Of a stretch of DNA of 64,000 nt, positions 25,106 to 38,614 are shown in pieces. This stretch comes from Rotaria macrura (Eukaryota; Rotifera; Eurotatoria; Philodinida; Philodinidae), in assembly GCA_900239685.1 (NCBI GenBank), contig OENT01000479.1, forward strand, positions 45,439 through 109,438, written 5' to 3'. The notes under the pieces are model-generated. The model was not told the origin of the DNA, searched no databases, and saw nothing but the letters and a program-made list of their open reading frames with translations. The position numbers and the translations under genes are program-made. Numbering within the stretch: the first letter of the stretch is position 1; each line of letters begins with the position of its first letter.

Positions 25106-28100
25106 GAATGCTTTACTGTAAATTGGTATGGTAAGAACTTACTCAATGAATAGGAAGACAACTGTACGCTGTAGAATCGTATATCATGTGATCAGATATG
25201 TTAGGCTTCGTTAATTGATCTTCACACTCTTATCACTTCTAATGGAATGACTCAGTCATAATAGAAAACATAGCCGGAATCATTTGAGTGCATTTTAACA
25301 TCGTTATACTATTCATATTCTTTGATTGAAAATCATAGGATCTTTCTAGACAGGTAAGACTAGATCTGATCATTTTTCATCTATTTTTCATACCTCCATA
25401 AAGTGTCAACGATGTGCTTCTGAATTCAATGCATGAAATCTGGTTTCTTACAATTTTTATACATGAAAACCAAATTAATTTATATAGAAAAACACACAAA
25501 GAAAACATTATGTTGTGATTAACCGAAATCTAACTTCAGAAGAACTTGAAAATTTTGATCATGTTGAAACATCATTTTAGAGAAAACATCTTTTTCCAAG
25601 TGATCTATCTCTACTTTTCTCAAAACTAATTGAGTATGTTTAAGTAGAAAATCGTAACGACATACTTGCATACACATACGGCTGATTCATGATTCCAAAA
25701 TAAAGTGAAAACATCGACAGGAAGTGATAAATATATTCGATAATACATTTGAACGCTTACTGATAACCATATGAATACGTAAAATGAGATTAAATTCTAG
25801 AAAAATCCGTAATATACATACAATTCATTGTACAAAGATGATAGGTTTTCTACGAAGCCAAATGAATTTTGTTGGCTTGTTCAATAATGGATTTGAATAA
25901 ACTTTTTGATTGCCGTGTGGAACTCACTCACGAGAAAACCGTCCCAAGTTTTCACCTACAACTAGGATAAATTTTGATCTATTGGTATTGCTTAGTGTCT
26001 TAGTGAAAATCCTAAGAAGTTTCGAGTGCATAGGGCTTCCTTCAAAATTTATCCATAGTGTTACTTTTTTCATCGTTGATTTATGATTCTTTATTTGGAG
26101 AAAAAAAATCATGTATCATGAAAAACTGATAGTACATAATAGGCATTATAAATGATTTTTAAAATTTTCTTATTCGCGACACGGTCACCTGCTCAGTCAT
26201 TTCGATGTTTTTCATTTTGTTACTTCGTCATCCCTTTCCATATTTAGAGATGAAGAAGTCAATGTTAAACGATCAAAAATAAAATAAATCAAAATGTCTA
26301 AAACATGATGTCGGTCTATTACGATATTGTCGAAAAATTACAGTTCTATTGAGTGGTAGATAGAAGAAAAACTAATACGTGGAGTGTTTAGTTGAATGTC
26401 CTATAAGGACATTATTGACAAAAATGAAAAGAATTAAAGAACTTAACTGTTCCCCCCCCCCCCACAGATAAACCTGATATATTGAACATTATCGGAAAAG
26501 CATTTTGCGTTTACTGGATCTTATTTTAATGAAGTAACGAATTTTTAAAATCTTGCATATTACAAAATATAGGAGTAGAAGAAAACTACACATAACTTTC
26601 GAAGGAAACCCTAGGAACTCGGATTCGCTTAGAATGTTTACTAGAGTACTAAGCAATATCTAATGGACAAAGAATTCATTGAAATCTGAGATGAACACTT
26701 GGAAAAGTTCCATTGTCAGCCGTATTTTACAGCATCTTCATGTGTATAAACTACACAATAGCTTCAACAATAATGCAATATAGTTCGAGAGTTATCGATA
26801 TGACAATAATAATGGACGACGCTGATAGAATGACTTGACATATTAAATTATTCTAAATAGATATAAAAAACACGAAATAAAATTTCAAAAATGATTGAGT
26901 TGATTTCGGAAAACCATACTTAGTCAATATTCAACACGATAGAAAAATGTTATGTATTTTTTGTGACCTTCTTTTGAATTGAACAAAGTAATAACGCACA
27001 GATTCTGTGTCTTTCATAATTAATTGATGAAAGCTGAAATTCCTGCATGTTCAAAGTCTACGATTGAAAAAAATTGAGTTTTAACTTGTCAACCGACTAC
27101 GAAGATATTCTTTTTAGATATATGAAACAGGATGATATTTAATCAAGCTGTTCAAAGTTTTCTTCCAATACAACGTATGCTCTGCTGGATCGATAAATAG
27201 TATTTTATAGAGTACTTTTTAATTTACTTTACTGAATCAATTCATTTTTATTGGTAATTGATTTGTATTTACTGATTAAATTTAGCATGAAACAGATCAA
27301 CTTTACAAAAGCTATTTTAGATTTCGTACTACGTCTCCTCTAATCTTCGACAGGTCTCCATGAGCTCTTTTCGAAATCATGCATTGCTCTTAAGTTATTC
27401 TTTTATTTTCGTCAAATGGAACCAGAATTGTCTACTATGTATTGTTTATTTGTTTTTCAAGTTTTAGCATTTGTTCACTATTTCTCAAACATCTAGGAAT
27501 AAACAAATTGATATGTGTTCCGTAGTAGTTTCAAAATATCGCGTTAGTGATTTCTTCTTGTTTCGTTTGCCTGTGACTATTTCTAATGCAAGCATATAGA
27601 TCTGTTGTATGCTCTTAAATATTATTTCCCGTTATCCTATATCTATATTTGAACACACATACAGAGATTTGCTATGAACAAAAGCGACGTCATATTTACA
27701 AAATAAACAAAAATTTCAGTTTTTTCCTCATCTACTGTTATCGTTGTATCGATGTTATCGACCATCTGCCTAAAAGTTTGTATTTTCACACCGTTATAAA
27801 TCAACTTGACCGCTGTCTGCGATGACTATGTGACTCCTGAACGACCCCTGATTCAATGTAAATTAAGATAAAAAGAAAGATAATAACTCTTGGCGGAACA
27901 CATCGTATGAAATCATTTAATTCGTAAGATTACAGCAAAGGATTGTTTGTATTGATACATTAAGACAATCTTTAACTACCATGAAATATAATATTAACGT
28001 ACACGAAATCGAATAGCATATTTATATTGCATCATTAATTCACTATTTTTAGCTTACTTCTGTGTTTGCTTTTTTGATGAGAATTTTAATTTTCTAAAAT

Positions 28101-30066
28101 CATGTTCAATGAAAATTAGATTAAGATTTCTACAGACATTTAATTGCTAATATGTGAAAACAATACATCACGCAATATGATATATTGCTTTGTTTTTGTT
28201 TATGAAAATTGCATACTGTGTTCCCAACGATTGATAGTCTTTGCCTGTCTACAGTTAGTACTATGAGTAAAACGATGATGTCTATGATTATAGAAAAAGT
28301 TTAGCTGCTGGATTTCTTTGTTTCCTTAGGATTCATGTTGAGTATATAAACTATTAGATGATCAACAGATCGTATATCTTGCATATGGATCAATCCGAAA
28401 CAGGATTGTAACCCGGTGAAAACGTTCTGAACTAATTTGATTTGAAAAATGCCCTAAGATCATGCGACATAAACAATTCTTGAAGTTTATTGCTAACTAA
28501 AAAATAGATTTCTCAATACTATCCCCATAATGATTTTCTACGTATTACGAAGTAATAATAAATCGTCAACTGTAAATCTGAATATGTTTGACGAAGGCAT
28601 GATGGACACACTAAACGACGATGATTGAGGTCCAAGGGTGATTTCATAAGAAAATTCAATGGAAAATTTGATGTCGATAGTAGAGTTTTACTTATGTTTT
28701 TTTGCCAACAAAAGTCCTATTTTTAATTCGAAATTCAACAGTGCAAGCAAAATGAAAAGAATAAAACTTAAATTATCTAGATAATATCACTTGAGATTGT
28801 TCTCAAGATATCGTTATAAGAAACATAAGGCATGTCTCGTTAGGCTCAGTCTTATGTGGTGTAAATGTCGAGCAGCTAACCATTTGAATTCAACAGCACA
28901 ATTATTAGCTCTCTAGCATATTGAGACTCGAAAGAATTCACTGCATACATAAAACGAGCACTCCTCCATTTTTATAATCACTATGTTTGCTTTTGTGGTC
29001 ATTCTATTATCTAAAAAGTCATGTCGATTCACTAAGTGGTGTTGCCGATTAATATAATGTCTTTCTATGAAACAATAGCATGGAGAAAATGTATACTTAC
29101 GCAGCAGAAATAATGATTATGCATTCTATAGTCGAAATGCATTTATGGAAAGAAAAATCTGCATTTTCTCAGAAACTGCAAAATCAAGCGGTGTGAATTT
29201 TTTGCAACGATTAGTTTTACTTTTTGATTGAAATATTCGTCTTGTTTTTTTCTCTAAATATGCTTTCGAATAAAAGATTCATCAGCCTTCAATCACTTAG
29301 TACTGTAAAAAGAAGACAGAATTGTTGTCGATTTTTTTCTTTAAATATGATTGAGCTGCAACGAAATTAATCTCTTCGTTACTAAATATGGACTAACACT
29401 ATTCTATCGTAACTAATACAAATTGCGGTTTGTTCTCATGAAAACAGAAAACAAATACGATCATTACGACAGCGCACATGATTCATGTTCACAATAAACG
29501 AAATGACACAGACGGAGGTTTCAATGGTAAGTATCATTCACGTATGAAATCGTCATTACTATGTTTTATCGATCAGATAATAATTAGATGACATTTTCAT
29601 ATTGTTATGTTATGTTGAACATAACAATGTACGAATCTATTCTTTCATCGCAAGGCTGAGTTTTCCTTATTGATAACGAATATTTTTATTTGATCCAAAT
29701 AGACTACTTCAACGATATATTTCTTTCACGATCCACTATGAAACGTGTTTTGCATAGAATTGAAATATGATAAGGACTACGAATTTTTCTAGGGTATCTT
29801 GTAGTATATTTTAAAAACGTGTTTTTTTATTCGTAAAAGATTTAGGTCGGTAGGTATGTTTTATTCTTATCTATCAGTTCAAAAAGTTTATCGATGGCAT
29901 AATTATTAAGTAATCTTTCGCACAATCACAAGAGAGAAATTGAACAATCTAGATATATTTTCCCCGATTATTCTCCAATTCATCAATTATTTCTCTTTTG
30001 AAATATATTGACACGCGGAAATAACAGGCCAAAAAAAAACAGCAAGAAAAAAACTACAAGTAAACT
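25106..30066. other. Long intergenic region, no gene recognised
   Basis: Nearly 5 kb between the convergent M13 and DGAT1 genes. No open frame with domain support is found on either strand. A 12-base C run lies at 26452-26463, unusual in this AT-rich context. Confidence 0.5.
26452..26463. repeat. Poly-C run
   Basis: Twelve consecutive C residues, read directly. No function is apparent. Confidence 0.85.
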
Positions 30067-31533
30067 TTAATGTTTTACAAAATCCCTATAAAATAAATCT
30101 TGAATATAAAGTAGAATGGCAATCGGTTGAATAAGTATAAGGGATATCCATACAGCCACATTACCATAGGTTCTATTTTCATTTTTAACATATTTAACAG
30201 CTAAACCAATGGGTACCTGTAACATCATAGCAAGAAAACTCCATGGACGGATCATTCGTAATGGAACACTAATTAAATACTAAAATAGAAAAAAAAATAC
30301 ATTCAACACGTATTACTAAATAAGCAAAACAATTGAATTACCTCATGAAAAAAAGCACTTATTATAAAAACAACAAGTGAACCAACAGATTTACTTAAGC
30401 CAAAATTAGTTATCAATGGATTATAAACATGTCTTTTACAAAAATCATGTACACTTGTATTCCATCTATTCCAAAATTCATATAGATCAGTTGCATTCCA
30501 CCAATCACGATAGAATAGCCTATCGCCAAAACATAATAGTTCAGCAAGTAAATTCAATGTTGAATGAAAATAAACATAAAATAATAATAGCCATATCAAA
30601 TGATTTGGTAATGCAAGACGTAAAAGACGTTCAATGTTTTCTAATAATGAATAATGATTGAGTGGACGATCGAGTGTACGTAATATAGGTAATAACCATT
30701 GTTGACTCAAACAATATTGTAATGAACATATGACAAGTATTTCACCAAAACGTCGACATAAGAATATTTTACGTACACATGGTGAACGTGGAAAATTTAA
30801 TTCATAACAAAGCGTTGGTGCAAATAGGAAATAGTAAAGATTTCTTATCGTTAAATTATTTGGATAAACTATTGGACCTTTAATTATGATGATGGAAATC
30901 AACTTATCATGTTTTTTTTCACTGAATAAACTTATTCGACAAACATAATTGACATGTGTATAGGAGACTAGTTTTAAAAATACAATTGAATAAAGACATA
31001 TGGCTATAAAAGCACCTGCTGAATTCGGTTGACGATGATAAATATATGCAACAGGAAAAATCAATATTGAACAAAGATTAACTATTTGAAATAGTATCAA
31101 TAGTTTATTCCATGATGTTTTACTTAATTTTATTTCAAGCCAAAATTGAAACAAAATAAAGACATTAATAAGTACAGCAAGTAATGCCTAAAATATAATG
31201 TAAAAATATTCAAAAACACAACATGAATACTCGAAAGTAACTAACCGATGGCCAATTAGTAGGATCCTTTAGAAATTTTAAAGGCCAATCGAATTCAACT
31301 AATAAGCCATACTTAAGGATATTTTGAAGAACAAGATGAAAACTTCCGATTCCCAAGATAACATAGAGAAGATTAAGAAAACCTCGGTAGTTTTCATAAC
31401 CACTTGATGCAGATAATAATGACGGTCGCTCTGGAATTGATTGTATAGTCATTCTAGTTGAATAGGAACTAACTATTTTTTTCAAAGAACAAAATTTACC
31501 TCTGTGATGTGCACTATCGAAAGTAGCGGTCAT
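30067..31533 (-). CDS. DGAT1: Diacylglycerol O-acyltransferase 1 (MBOAT family)
   Basis: Three exons: 31533-31246, 31187-30342, 30279-30067. They encode 448 aa and both introns are phase 0 and about 60 nt. The enzyme joins acyl-CoA to diacylglycerol in the ER membrane, the last step of triacylglycerol synthesis. Diagnostic motifs are the N-terminal SGYENYRG followed by LENLIKYG-like LQNILKYG and then FAPTLCYELNFPRSP. The MBOAT signature FYRDWWN lies at about 321-327. The catalytic His is in SAFFHE (His377), and SVPLRMIRPW opens the last exon. FAPTLCYELNFPRSP and the N-terminus favour DGAT1 over sterol acyltransferases. Many hydrophobic segments fit a polytopic protein. It is slightly shorter than vertebrate DGAT1, mainly at the N-terminus. 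The start is the first in-frame Met, MTATFDS. It appears intact. Confidence 0.95.
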
Positions 31534-31628
31534 TTTTTAAATATATGTACAAACGTACGGTGAAAGAGTACGCGTATGGCTGATATTCTAATATACGTAA
31601 GGGAGTGAGAGAACGGAAGAAAAAAAAC

Positions 31629-31668
31629 ATATATATATATATATGTAGATAGATAGATAGATATATAA
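31629..31668. repeat. AT and GATA microsatellite
   Basis: An AT dinucleotide run continuing into about four AGAT units, about 100 bp upstream of the DGAT1 start codon. Confidence 0.8.
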
Positions 31669-32819
31669 CGGCAAGGTGAATTACGTTTGATAATAGGTGC
31701 ACGATTAATGTCACGCAGTGCCTGAATGTCTTATGTCGATTGTAAATACAGAAACCCATTATCTTATACTTTATCTGTCTTCGTAGGAAATCATTTAGTT
31801 AATATGTATAAAATTCGTTTTCAAATAGAATGATCGATTATTTCCTCATCAAAATAATATTCTTTTATAAATATCGTCGTTTAAAAATATGAAAATAACA
31901 TCAATTCTTTTCATCGACATGAATCTTCATATAAAAATAATCTTATATTGTCTTTATATCTAGTTTTTTAGGTTTTCTCCTTTATGTATCACGATTTTGG
32001 ATTCAAGATTTGATGTGGAAATAATTCAAACTATTGTCATTGATTCTTCTATCTTTGGCCATCATAAATTTTCCTATCGTGTAATGTGTCCAATTAATAA
32101 GTCTAACGCGCAACACTTGCACTCAACATCCATCAGTTTCGTTCTCTCTATTGTTCTTCCAAGTTGAGATTTTTTTTTATTTTGTTGAATAGTTATTAGA
32201 GACAAGAAGAAAACTTTCGCATCTCTTCTATCTTATTAGAAATTCAAGTTGTTATCGCTATCAGAAACAGAATAAGAAGGAGAAGAAGAGATCATTGAGA
32301 ATTATTTCTTTGCTCATCAATCTATTCTTCTAGAAAGTAGCAAAAGAAAATCCAATTTCTTTTTTTCTTCTTATTCGATCGAATCATATATCATTTTATT
32401 TCATGTATGAATCGATTTAGCTACGATTAGTTAACACTAGAAAATAGAAGATATTTTTTGTGGTATTACGTATCTTCAGATAAGTATTAGCGGAAAACGT
32501 TTTTCAGATATTGTTCTTAGAACTCCTGAATAGTCGATTTTCACAATTGAGACTAGAGATGTAACAAAGAAACTTTTAAAAACGATTGTGACTACTGTCT
32601 ATTTTGAAAATTCATTGTCGACAGCACAATTTTCAATCAGTTTGTTTTCTTTTTCGTGAACAACTAAGTTACGTATTCGAAGAATCATCTTACGAACTAG
32701 ATGCGTTGGAGACCTTCTCATATATATTTAATTTGGCGTCAGCTGTAGTAAACCGACTTGAATAGAGTTGCACACGTACAAGAAGGAGAGAGAATACGCG
32801 AAAAAAGGCCTAAAAATAC

Positions 32820-32824
32820 AAAAA
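32820..32824 (-). terminator. Pol III terminator of tRNA-Thr
   Basis: Five T residues on the minus strand shortly after the tRNA 3' end. Confidence 0.6.
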
Positions 32825-32829
32825 GGAAA

Positions 32830-32901
32830 TGCCCCCACGCAGGATTGAACTACGGACCTCCAGTTTACAAGACTGGCGCTCTACCACTGAGCTATAAGGG
32901 C
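32830..32901 (-). tRNA. tRNA-Thr (anticodon UGU)
   Basis: The minus strand folds as a 71-nt cloverleaf plus an A discriminator base. The acceptor stem GCCCTTA pairs with TGGGGGC, allowing G-U pairs. A-box-like sequence is TAGCTCAGTGGTAGAGC. The anticodon stem CCAGT/ACTGG encloses the loop CTTGTAA, giving anticodon TGT for threonine. The T arm is CGTAG-TTCAATC-CTGCG. There is no intron. A run of five T residues follows about six bases downstream, as expected for an RNA polymerase III terminator. Confidence 0.95.
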
Positions 32902-33159
32902 TACGGAAGTCGAAGACGAAATTTATGTTGACACATTGATTGAATGTTTCATATTTTAATAGTATTACTTAGGCGTGCATTTTTCTTGAAAGGATGTTTT
33001 CATCACATTTATGTTCGATTAATAAATAGAATCTTGATTATTTAATATTGCTTGATTTCTACATTAGAGCTTTCTCATGTTATTGTTGCTTGGCATTTGC
33101 TTTATTTTTACTCGTCGATATTTTTTTTCCGTTTTCTTTTCAAAGATATATTCAATATA

Positions 33160-33712
33160 ATGATGACTTCAACTTTTATTTTCTTACAACTATCTGTAGT
33201 TGTAATTTTAATGATTACATATACAACAACAGGCAAAGTACCGCAATCAATAAAACAAGCAATGCATTCGGTCAATGATGAAGTTTGTTTATTCACTTTT
33301 AACATTTACTAATCATTGAAACTATTTTTCTCATTAGCAACATCAAACTCCTATTCTCAATGATCAACATCAAACTATTGACGATGTCAAACACTTTGCA
33401 TTTATTGATGATGAAGATTCAAGTATTAACCATAATGATGAAGAATCCAATGATAATAATGATCATCGACATACTCATAATCAAGAAAAATGGTCCCAAC
33501 TAGATAGCAAACGTTACGCACAAGTAACAGCTCCCACTAGTAGTTCGTCTGTTAATGGTGGTGATGGTCGTGTTTGGGCTATACCTTATCGATTTGGAAA
33601 ACGCGCTGCTATGCCTTATCGATTCGGTAAACGAGCAGCTATGCCATATCGATTTGGTAAGCGTGCCGCTGCCATGCATTTTCGGCTTGGAAAGAAAAGT
33701 TCCTCTTTATGA
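33160..33712 (+). CDS. RFamide-type neuropeptide precursor
   Basis: Two exons, 33160-33282 and 33338-33712, joined by a 55-nt phase-0 intron, encode a 165-aa prepropeptide. The first exon is a signal peptide: hydrophobic FIFLQLSVVVILMITY, then a likely cleavage around TTTG. An acidic Asp/Asn/His-rich spacer follows. The C-terminus carries four peptides, each ending in Gly as amide donor and a dibasic site: VWAIPYRF-GKR, AAMPYRF-GKR twice, and AAAMHFRL-GKK. So three mature peptides end in PYRF-amide and one in FRL-amide. VWAIPYRF follows a single Arg (GGDGR); a KR further up is the other possible N-terminal cleavage. This architecture is diagnostic of amidated neuropeptides secreted by neurons. 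The exact family is not recognised; FMRFamide-like is the nearest description. A second in-frame Met directly follows the first. Confidence 0.9.
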
Positions 33713-33801
33713 ATATTTGCTGCAGCTACCAAAAAATATAAATGAGTTTTTTTATGTAGCTTTATTATTGGAGAAATGTTGACTAAAGTTGGAATTTATC
33801 G

Positions 33802-33807
33802 AATAAA
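33802..33807 (+). terminator. Putative polyadenylation signal of the neuropeptide gene
   Basis: AATAAA about 90 nt past the stop codon, matching a short 3' UTR. Confidence 0.5.
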
Positions 33808-36800
33808 ACCCATATTGAACAACCATAAAAATAAATGCTCTTATTTTAAAATAATCTCCTATGTAATCAATGAATAAAAAAAAAAGAATCTTCTACGCTA
33901 ATCTCTGTCAATGATAATTCTTCACTATCAAAGAATGTATTAATAAAAATAATCATCCATTTTTTTCTAAAATTTTTCTTAATGGAGATATGAAAAACTT
34001 ATTTATTACTTTACGGAATTCGAAAGAAAATAATTTTTGTTATCTATGAATATTTTTCAAAAGAAAATACTCAAAATAGAATAGACGTTAGGAAATTCTT
34101 TCTTGTTTTTAATACGTATCTTATCAAGTGTTTCTCGTAATAGAGAATTTATTCGTTTCATGATCCTTGTTGATTTCATGGTTGAACGGAAGAACTTGAA
34201 TATTCATTTTATATACATGTGGAGCACACAAGTCAACAATGAAATCTTTTTTTTCTCAATTCTTTTAATCATATTAATAGAATTAAGAAGTTATAAATTT
34301 ATATCAATAGACCTTAGATGAACAAGAAAAATTTTATCGTGATCTATCATATATTGCAATGTATGGAGCGATCAGACATGTTATTTCTGTATATGAATAG
34401 AAGATATGTTTCTTTTTAATTGGACTCATCTCTTAGGAGAATAGCTTCTTCATGTAGAATTTCATAGTAATAGTAATACAATGAATAATTGATTGCGTAA
34501 GTTGAAGTTTTTTTCGTACACATCGTTGACAAAACGATGCGATTAGAAAATACGTGACTTTTTTTTTGTTTGATTAGTGAATTAAAAAATACATGAGATA
34601 TATATATACTCAGTTTTTTATTACATTTGGAAATGAAAAACTGTTCCCAGTCGTATCAAAGTCACTTGTGAAAGGCACCACGATATAGGATGTCTATAGG
34701 TTGTTTTACTGTAACCGCTTAGAATTAATTATATATTGATTGAAATTTATTTTTCTACTTTCATTCTTTTGTCAATCAATCTTCCTCTTTATAGATTAGT
34801 TAAATATATCCAATGCAAATAAATATCCTTAAGAAGATTAACTTTGTTCGTATGGACTACGAATTGCATTATCTATTTCTTCGGATATGTCTGTCATAGC
34901 ACGTTCTTATCTCAATAAAGCGATGCTTTTATTGTATGTGTGTTCTGTTTCTCAGCACATACGAAATGTACTCATACGCGTTTGTGATGTGTACCATTTT
35001 TGTACATCCGGTCAATAAGAAAGCAGAAAAATGAAGGAAGAAAACATCCTAGGGCGCATTATCAAGAATAAATAGGGGAAGATGTGGAGAGAGAGAGAGA
35101 TAAGGCTGCAGTCAAAAGCGAGAAGGGAAACGGGAGAAAAAAAGAAAATCGTCATAAATCATTCGAGTAGACAACCATGATACGAGTTAATTGTTAGATG
35201 TATTTCTGGAGAAAACAAAACTCGTTAAATTCTATTGTAATGAAATAAAAGAAGATGATTCTATAATCGATGATTATAACTACAAAATTTATTGGCCATG
35301 GACAAAAAATATGTAAGTACTTCTTATATATATTTGTATGGAAAAACAGATTGTTTCAAAATGTGTATTAACTGAAAAACTATTCGAATATTCTTCTAAC
35401 AAATTGGTCACTCGTGTAATTAGAAAATAAATCAATTATTAATCGAATAAGACGTTCATATAATTTGCATAATTTATCATTCAGATTAGTCGTAAAACAT
35501 ACAAAGTCTTCTGTCAATAAGTTTTCTAGTTAATACGAGAAAATTCTCGTGAGTCTCAGTACATTTTTTTAAGTATCATATTCTTTCGCAAACATATATG
35601 TTTTTCTCTTCATACTTGTAAATGGTAATTTTTCATATATGTCATGTAAGTCATTGACAGATGTATCCCTGAAACAGGAAAAAATTAAACTTATTCATGA
35701 TTTATATATGTAACAATATTTTATTGTTTTAATCACGCATGAAATCTGCGGAAAAGAGTATTTTCTTTTCAGTATCAAATTAGTTATATTTCGAATAAGA
35801 AATAGGATATGAGTTGCTCAGTCTACTTTATTATTTCTTCTAGCAATGTCAATGTAAAATGGTCAGACTTTGTTTGAGATAAGTGTAGTTTGAATGAGAT
35901 TAATCATTTTTATAGATCGCTGTTTATTTACATTTGAATCTATGAAATATATATTGAGCTTAAGTGTTGAGATAGCTCACTCGAATATTTAATATGGAGT
36001 TGCTCGTGTTCTTAATCATCTTATTAGTAATAGATCAAATTTCAAATGAATTTCATTTCATTAAATTTTATTATGCAGAACAACTAAAAAGCTGTCCACT
36101 ACACTCATCAATATTCGCTTTCTGCTAATAATCAATGAAAAAATTAACTTTTGCCTCGAAAATCTTTAGGTTTCATTGTTCTTTTTTCACAAAAAATGGA
36201 CACAATTTCGAAGCCCATATTACTAAAGTGAAACAAAACTGTAATCGTAGTGTCGTGTTTCTTTAGTTTCAAATGACTTCAAACCATTCATAGTGAAAAA
36301 AAATTTTATCACACGCTAACGCACACTCTTACTTCAAAATAATGTTCAACTTGATATTTAAGACTTTGCAAATATTATTTCACCGAATTAGAATAAAAAC
36401 CTTCGTACATTACTAAAATTTCATCTTTTGAATCATAATTTTAGGCGTATGAACTATTATTGACATCGATTTAAAAATGAACAAACATTTTCCCTGAAAC
36501 ATATTCGCTCAATCATGTTATCAATTTTGAGGCTTCAGAGCGTATTGAGCTTCGCGATGCATCGTAGGTAGTACTCAAAAGGTTGTATACCTATATAAGT
36601 CAATTGTTATCTAATGTTTTGACACTACTCACTCGAACGTCAATAGAATCACAACAGAATAGCTAATAAATGATTTTTATATGTGTTCTGATCGAAGCAA
36701 TACATCCGATGGAATCATATAAGGTAAAATTACAGGGTTCAATTGTGAACGAAAGCAAGACTGACTCCCTTATACGTACGAATTAAGGTAGTCAGCAATA

Positions 36801-37109
36801 TGAGCTATTGTACTCTCGTATAACTTGGATTGAATGTAGTGACTGTACATATCATCATGTAGTAGGTTAAACGATCTCGACTATGAGAAATCATTCGTCT
36901 CTATGACAGTGTCTACAAAACTAATCAGTCGAGATTGATTAAGTTTGAATATATATATATATATGCGTGTGTTCTTCCTTAATTTGTGCTGCTGTCACGT
37001 GAAACTAATTTGATTTTCAAAGTTACTCTCGTCTGATTCTACAGATATTCAAATGAATTCATCGATAAAATAGATTGATTTTTATTTTTGTCTTTTGATG
37101 AATGTGTAC
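33808..37109. other. Intergenic, no gene recognised
   Basis: About 3.3 kb of AT-rich DNA with a GA run near 35087-35101 and an AT run near 36949-36966. No coding region with support. Confidence 0.5.
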
Positions 37110-37548
37110 CATTTTCCACAAATTGTGGTTCCCTAAATCACTCCCTAAATCGAATCTACATTTGTGGATAATGAGACGAGATCATATTCCTGGTCACCAA
37201 ATAGGGACTTTTATTTAGGGATTATTTTATTTGGGGATTTTTTTAGAGATTTTGTTTTTTAAGGATTTTCGAATTTGTAGATAGTTTACATGGTAGGTTC
37301 CGATTCGCCACAACTTGTGGTGTCCTAAATCAACTTTACAGATATGTCAACAGCTGTGAACAATTCAATAATTAAGACAAATGTGATGGCCAAATATGGA
37401 CTTTTGATTTGGGGAGTTTTTAGTTTAGGGACTTTTTTATACAGAAAACACAGTTATATGTCTGGCAATGCTGACTATAGTTAATACAATCCTTTACCAA
37501 GACGTAAGTCAAGAACCGAGTTTTATGAAAAATGTTTCTCCAAAAGAA

Positions 37549-37748
37549 CTGGTGACCAGGTTCATTTCTTTCTTAAAGGAGTAAATAACACTTTCAGTTT
37601 TTGGGGGGCAACTGATGATCAGATTCACTTCTTTCTGGATGCATTGATAAACACTATCAGTTAATGGAGAAGAACTGGTGACCTGATGCTCTCCACGAAC
37701 TGAAACTGTTATTTAATCCTTTAAGAAAGAAATTAATCTGATCACCAG
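37549..37748. repeat. Internal inverted repeat with a third copy
   Basis: 37549-37598 and 37697-37748 are about 50-bp reverse complements, sharing atttctttcttaaagga and its complement. A third related copy in direct orientation lies at 37612-37662. They sit inside the larger inverted-repeat element. Confidence 0.75.
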
Positions 37749-37890
37749 ATTCGTTCTCTGCTTCCTCTAAAGAAACGTATTTTATTATCTTTGAATATAT
37801 CGTTAAATTGGTATGCTAAACTTGATAGCAATTCACGACTATTTGTGAAAAACTAGTGGATATATTGTTTATATTAAATGGAAAATGTCT

Positions 37891-38320
37891 CATGGGCACT
37901 CGCGATCGGAAACTAAGCATAGATTCTGGTTACCAGATTTTTTTCGAATTTGATTATTGTGAATATATGTTATGATCTTGCAATTAATAGTTACATCTAA
38001 TTGTAAAGCTTATTATAATCAACAATTATTTGTAAATGATCGGTAGACATGTTTTCCAATTGAAAGAAACTTTTCATGTGCTCTCGTATTGAGCGACCGA
38101 TCACACATTCTGGTCACCACATTCATTTCATACTCGGTTATTGTGAATATATATTATTATCTTTGCATGAATGGCTTGATCTTATTTTGAACTTTTTTAA
38201 ATAATCGACACATATTTCTGAATGCAAGTTTATGTTTCTTATTTCGAAAAGTATGTATTCGTTTCTTGTGCTCACTCGTATTCAGCAACAGATCACACAT
38301 TTCGGTCACCAGATTCATTC
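37891..38320. repeat. Degenerate tandem repeat of about 185 bp
   Basis: Three landmarks recur with spacing of about 184 and 190 bp, at about 37891, 38075 and 38262. Each is a catgtgctctcg-like block, then gatcacacattctgg-like, then gtcaccagattcatt-like sequence. The copies have diverged considerably. Confidence 0.6.
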
Positions 38321-38614
38321 TACAATTCTTCGAAGATGTATTTTATGGAACTGTGAATAATGAATCTTTGTTTTCTAATATGGCACTTGAAAGAATGGTG
38401 CTTGGAAGATTAATAATGTTAATTACGAAATTTCATCTGGTGCTAAGTGTTATTCCTTTCATATCGAAGTGGACTGGATACAGACAACAGCGATGCAACA
38501 TGTTTAGCGTGAAAAGTTTTGCTTTTTTCGGTTGAATGGTAGGAATATAATAGTTGAGTGAACTAGTAATTTGCTTATTGTATTGTTTATGTAAACTATC
38601 GACAAAATCGAAAA

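Larger units (their letters stand above)
31534..32829. other. Upstream of DGAT1, no other gene recognised
   Basis: Probable promoter and 5' UTR of the minus-strand DGAT1 gene. An AT run followed by GATA units lies near 31629-31668. No supported coding region is seen. Confidence 0.5.
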
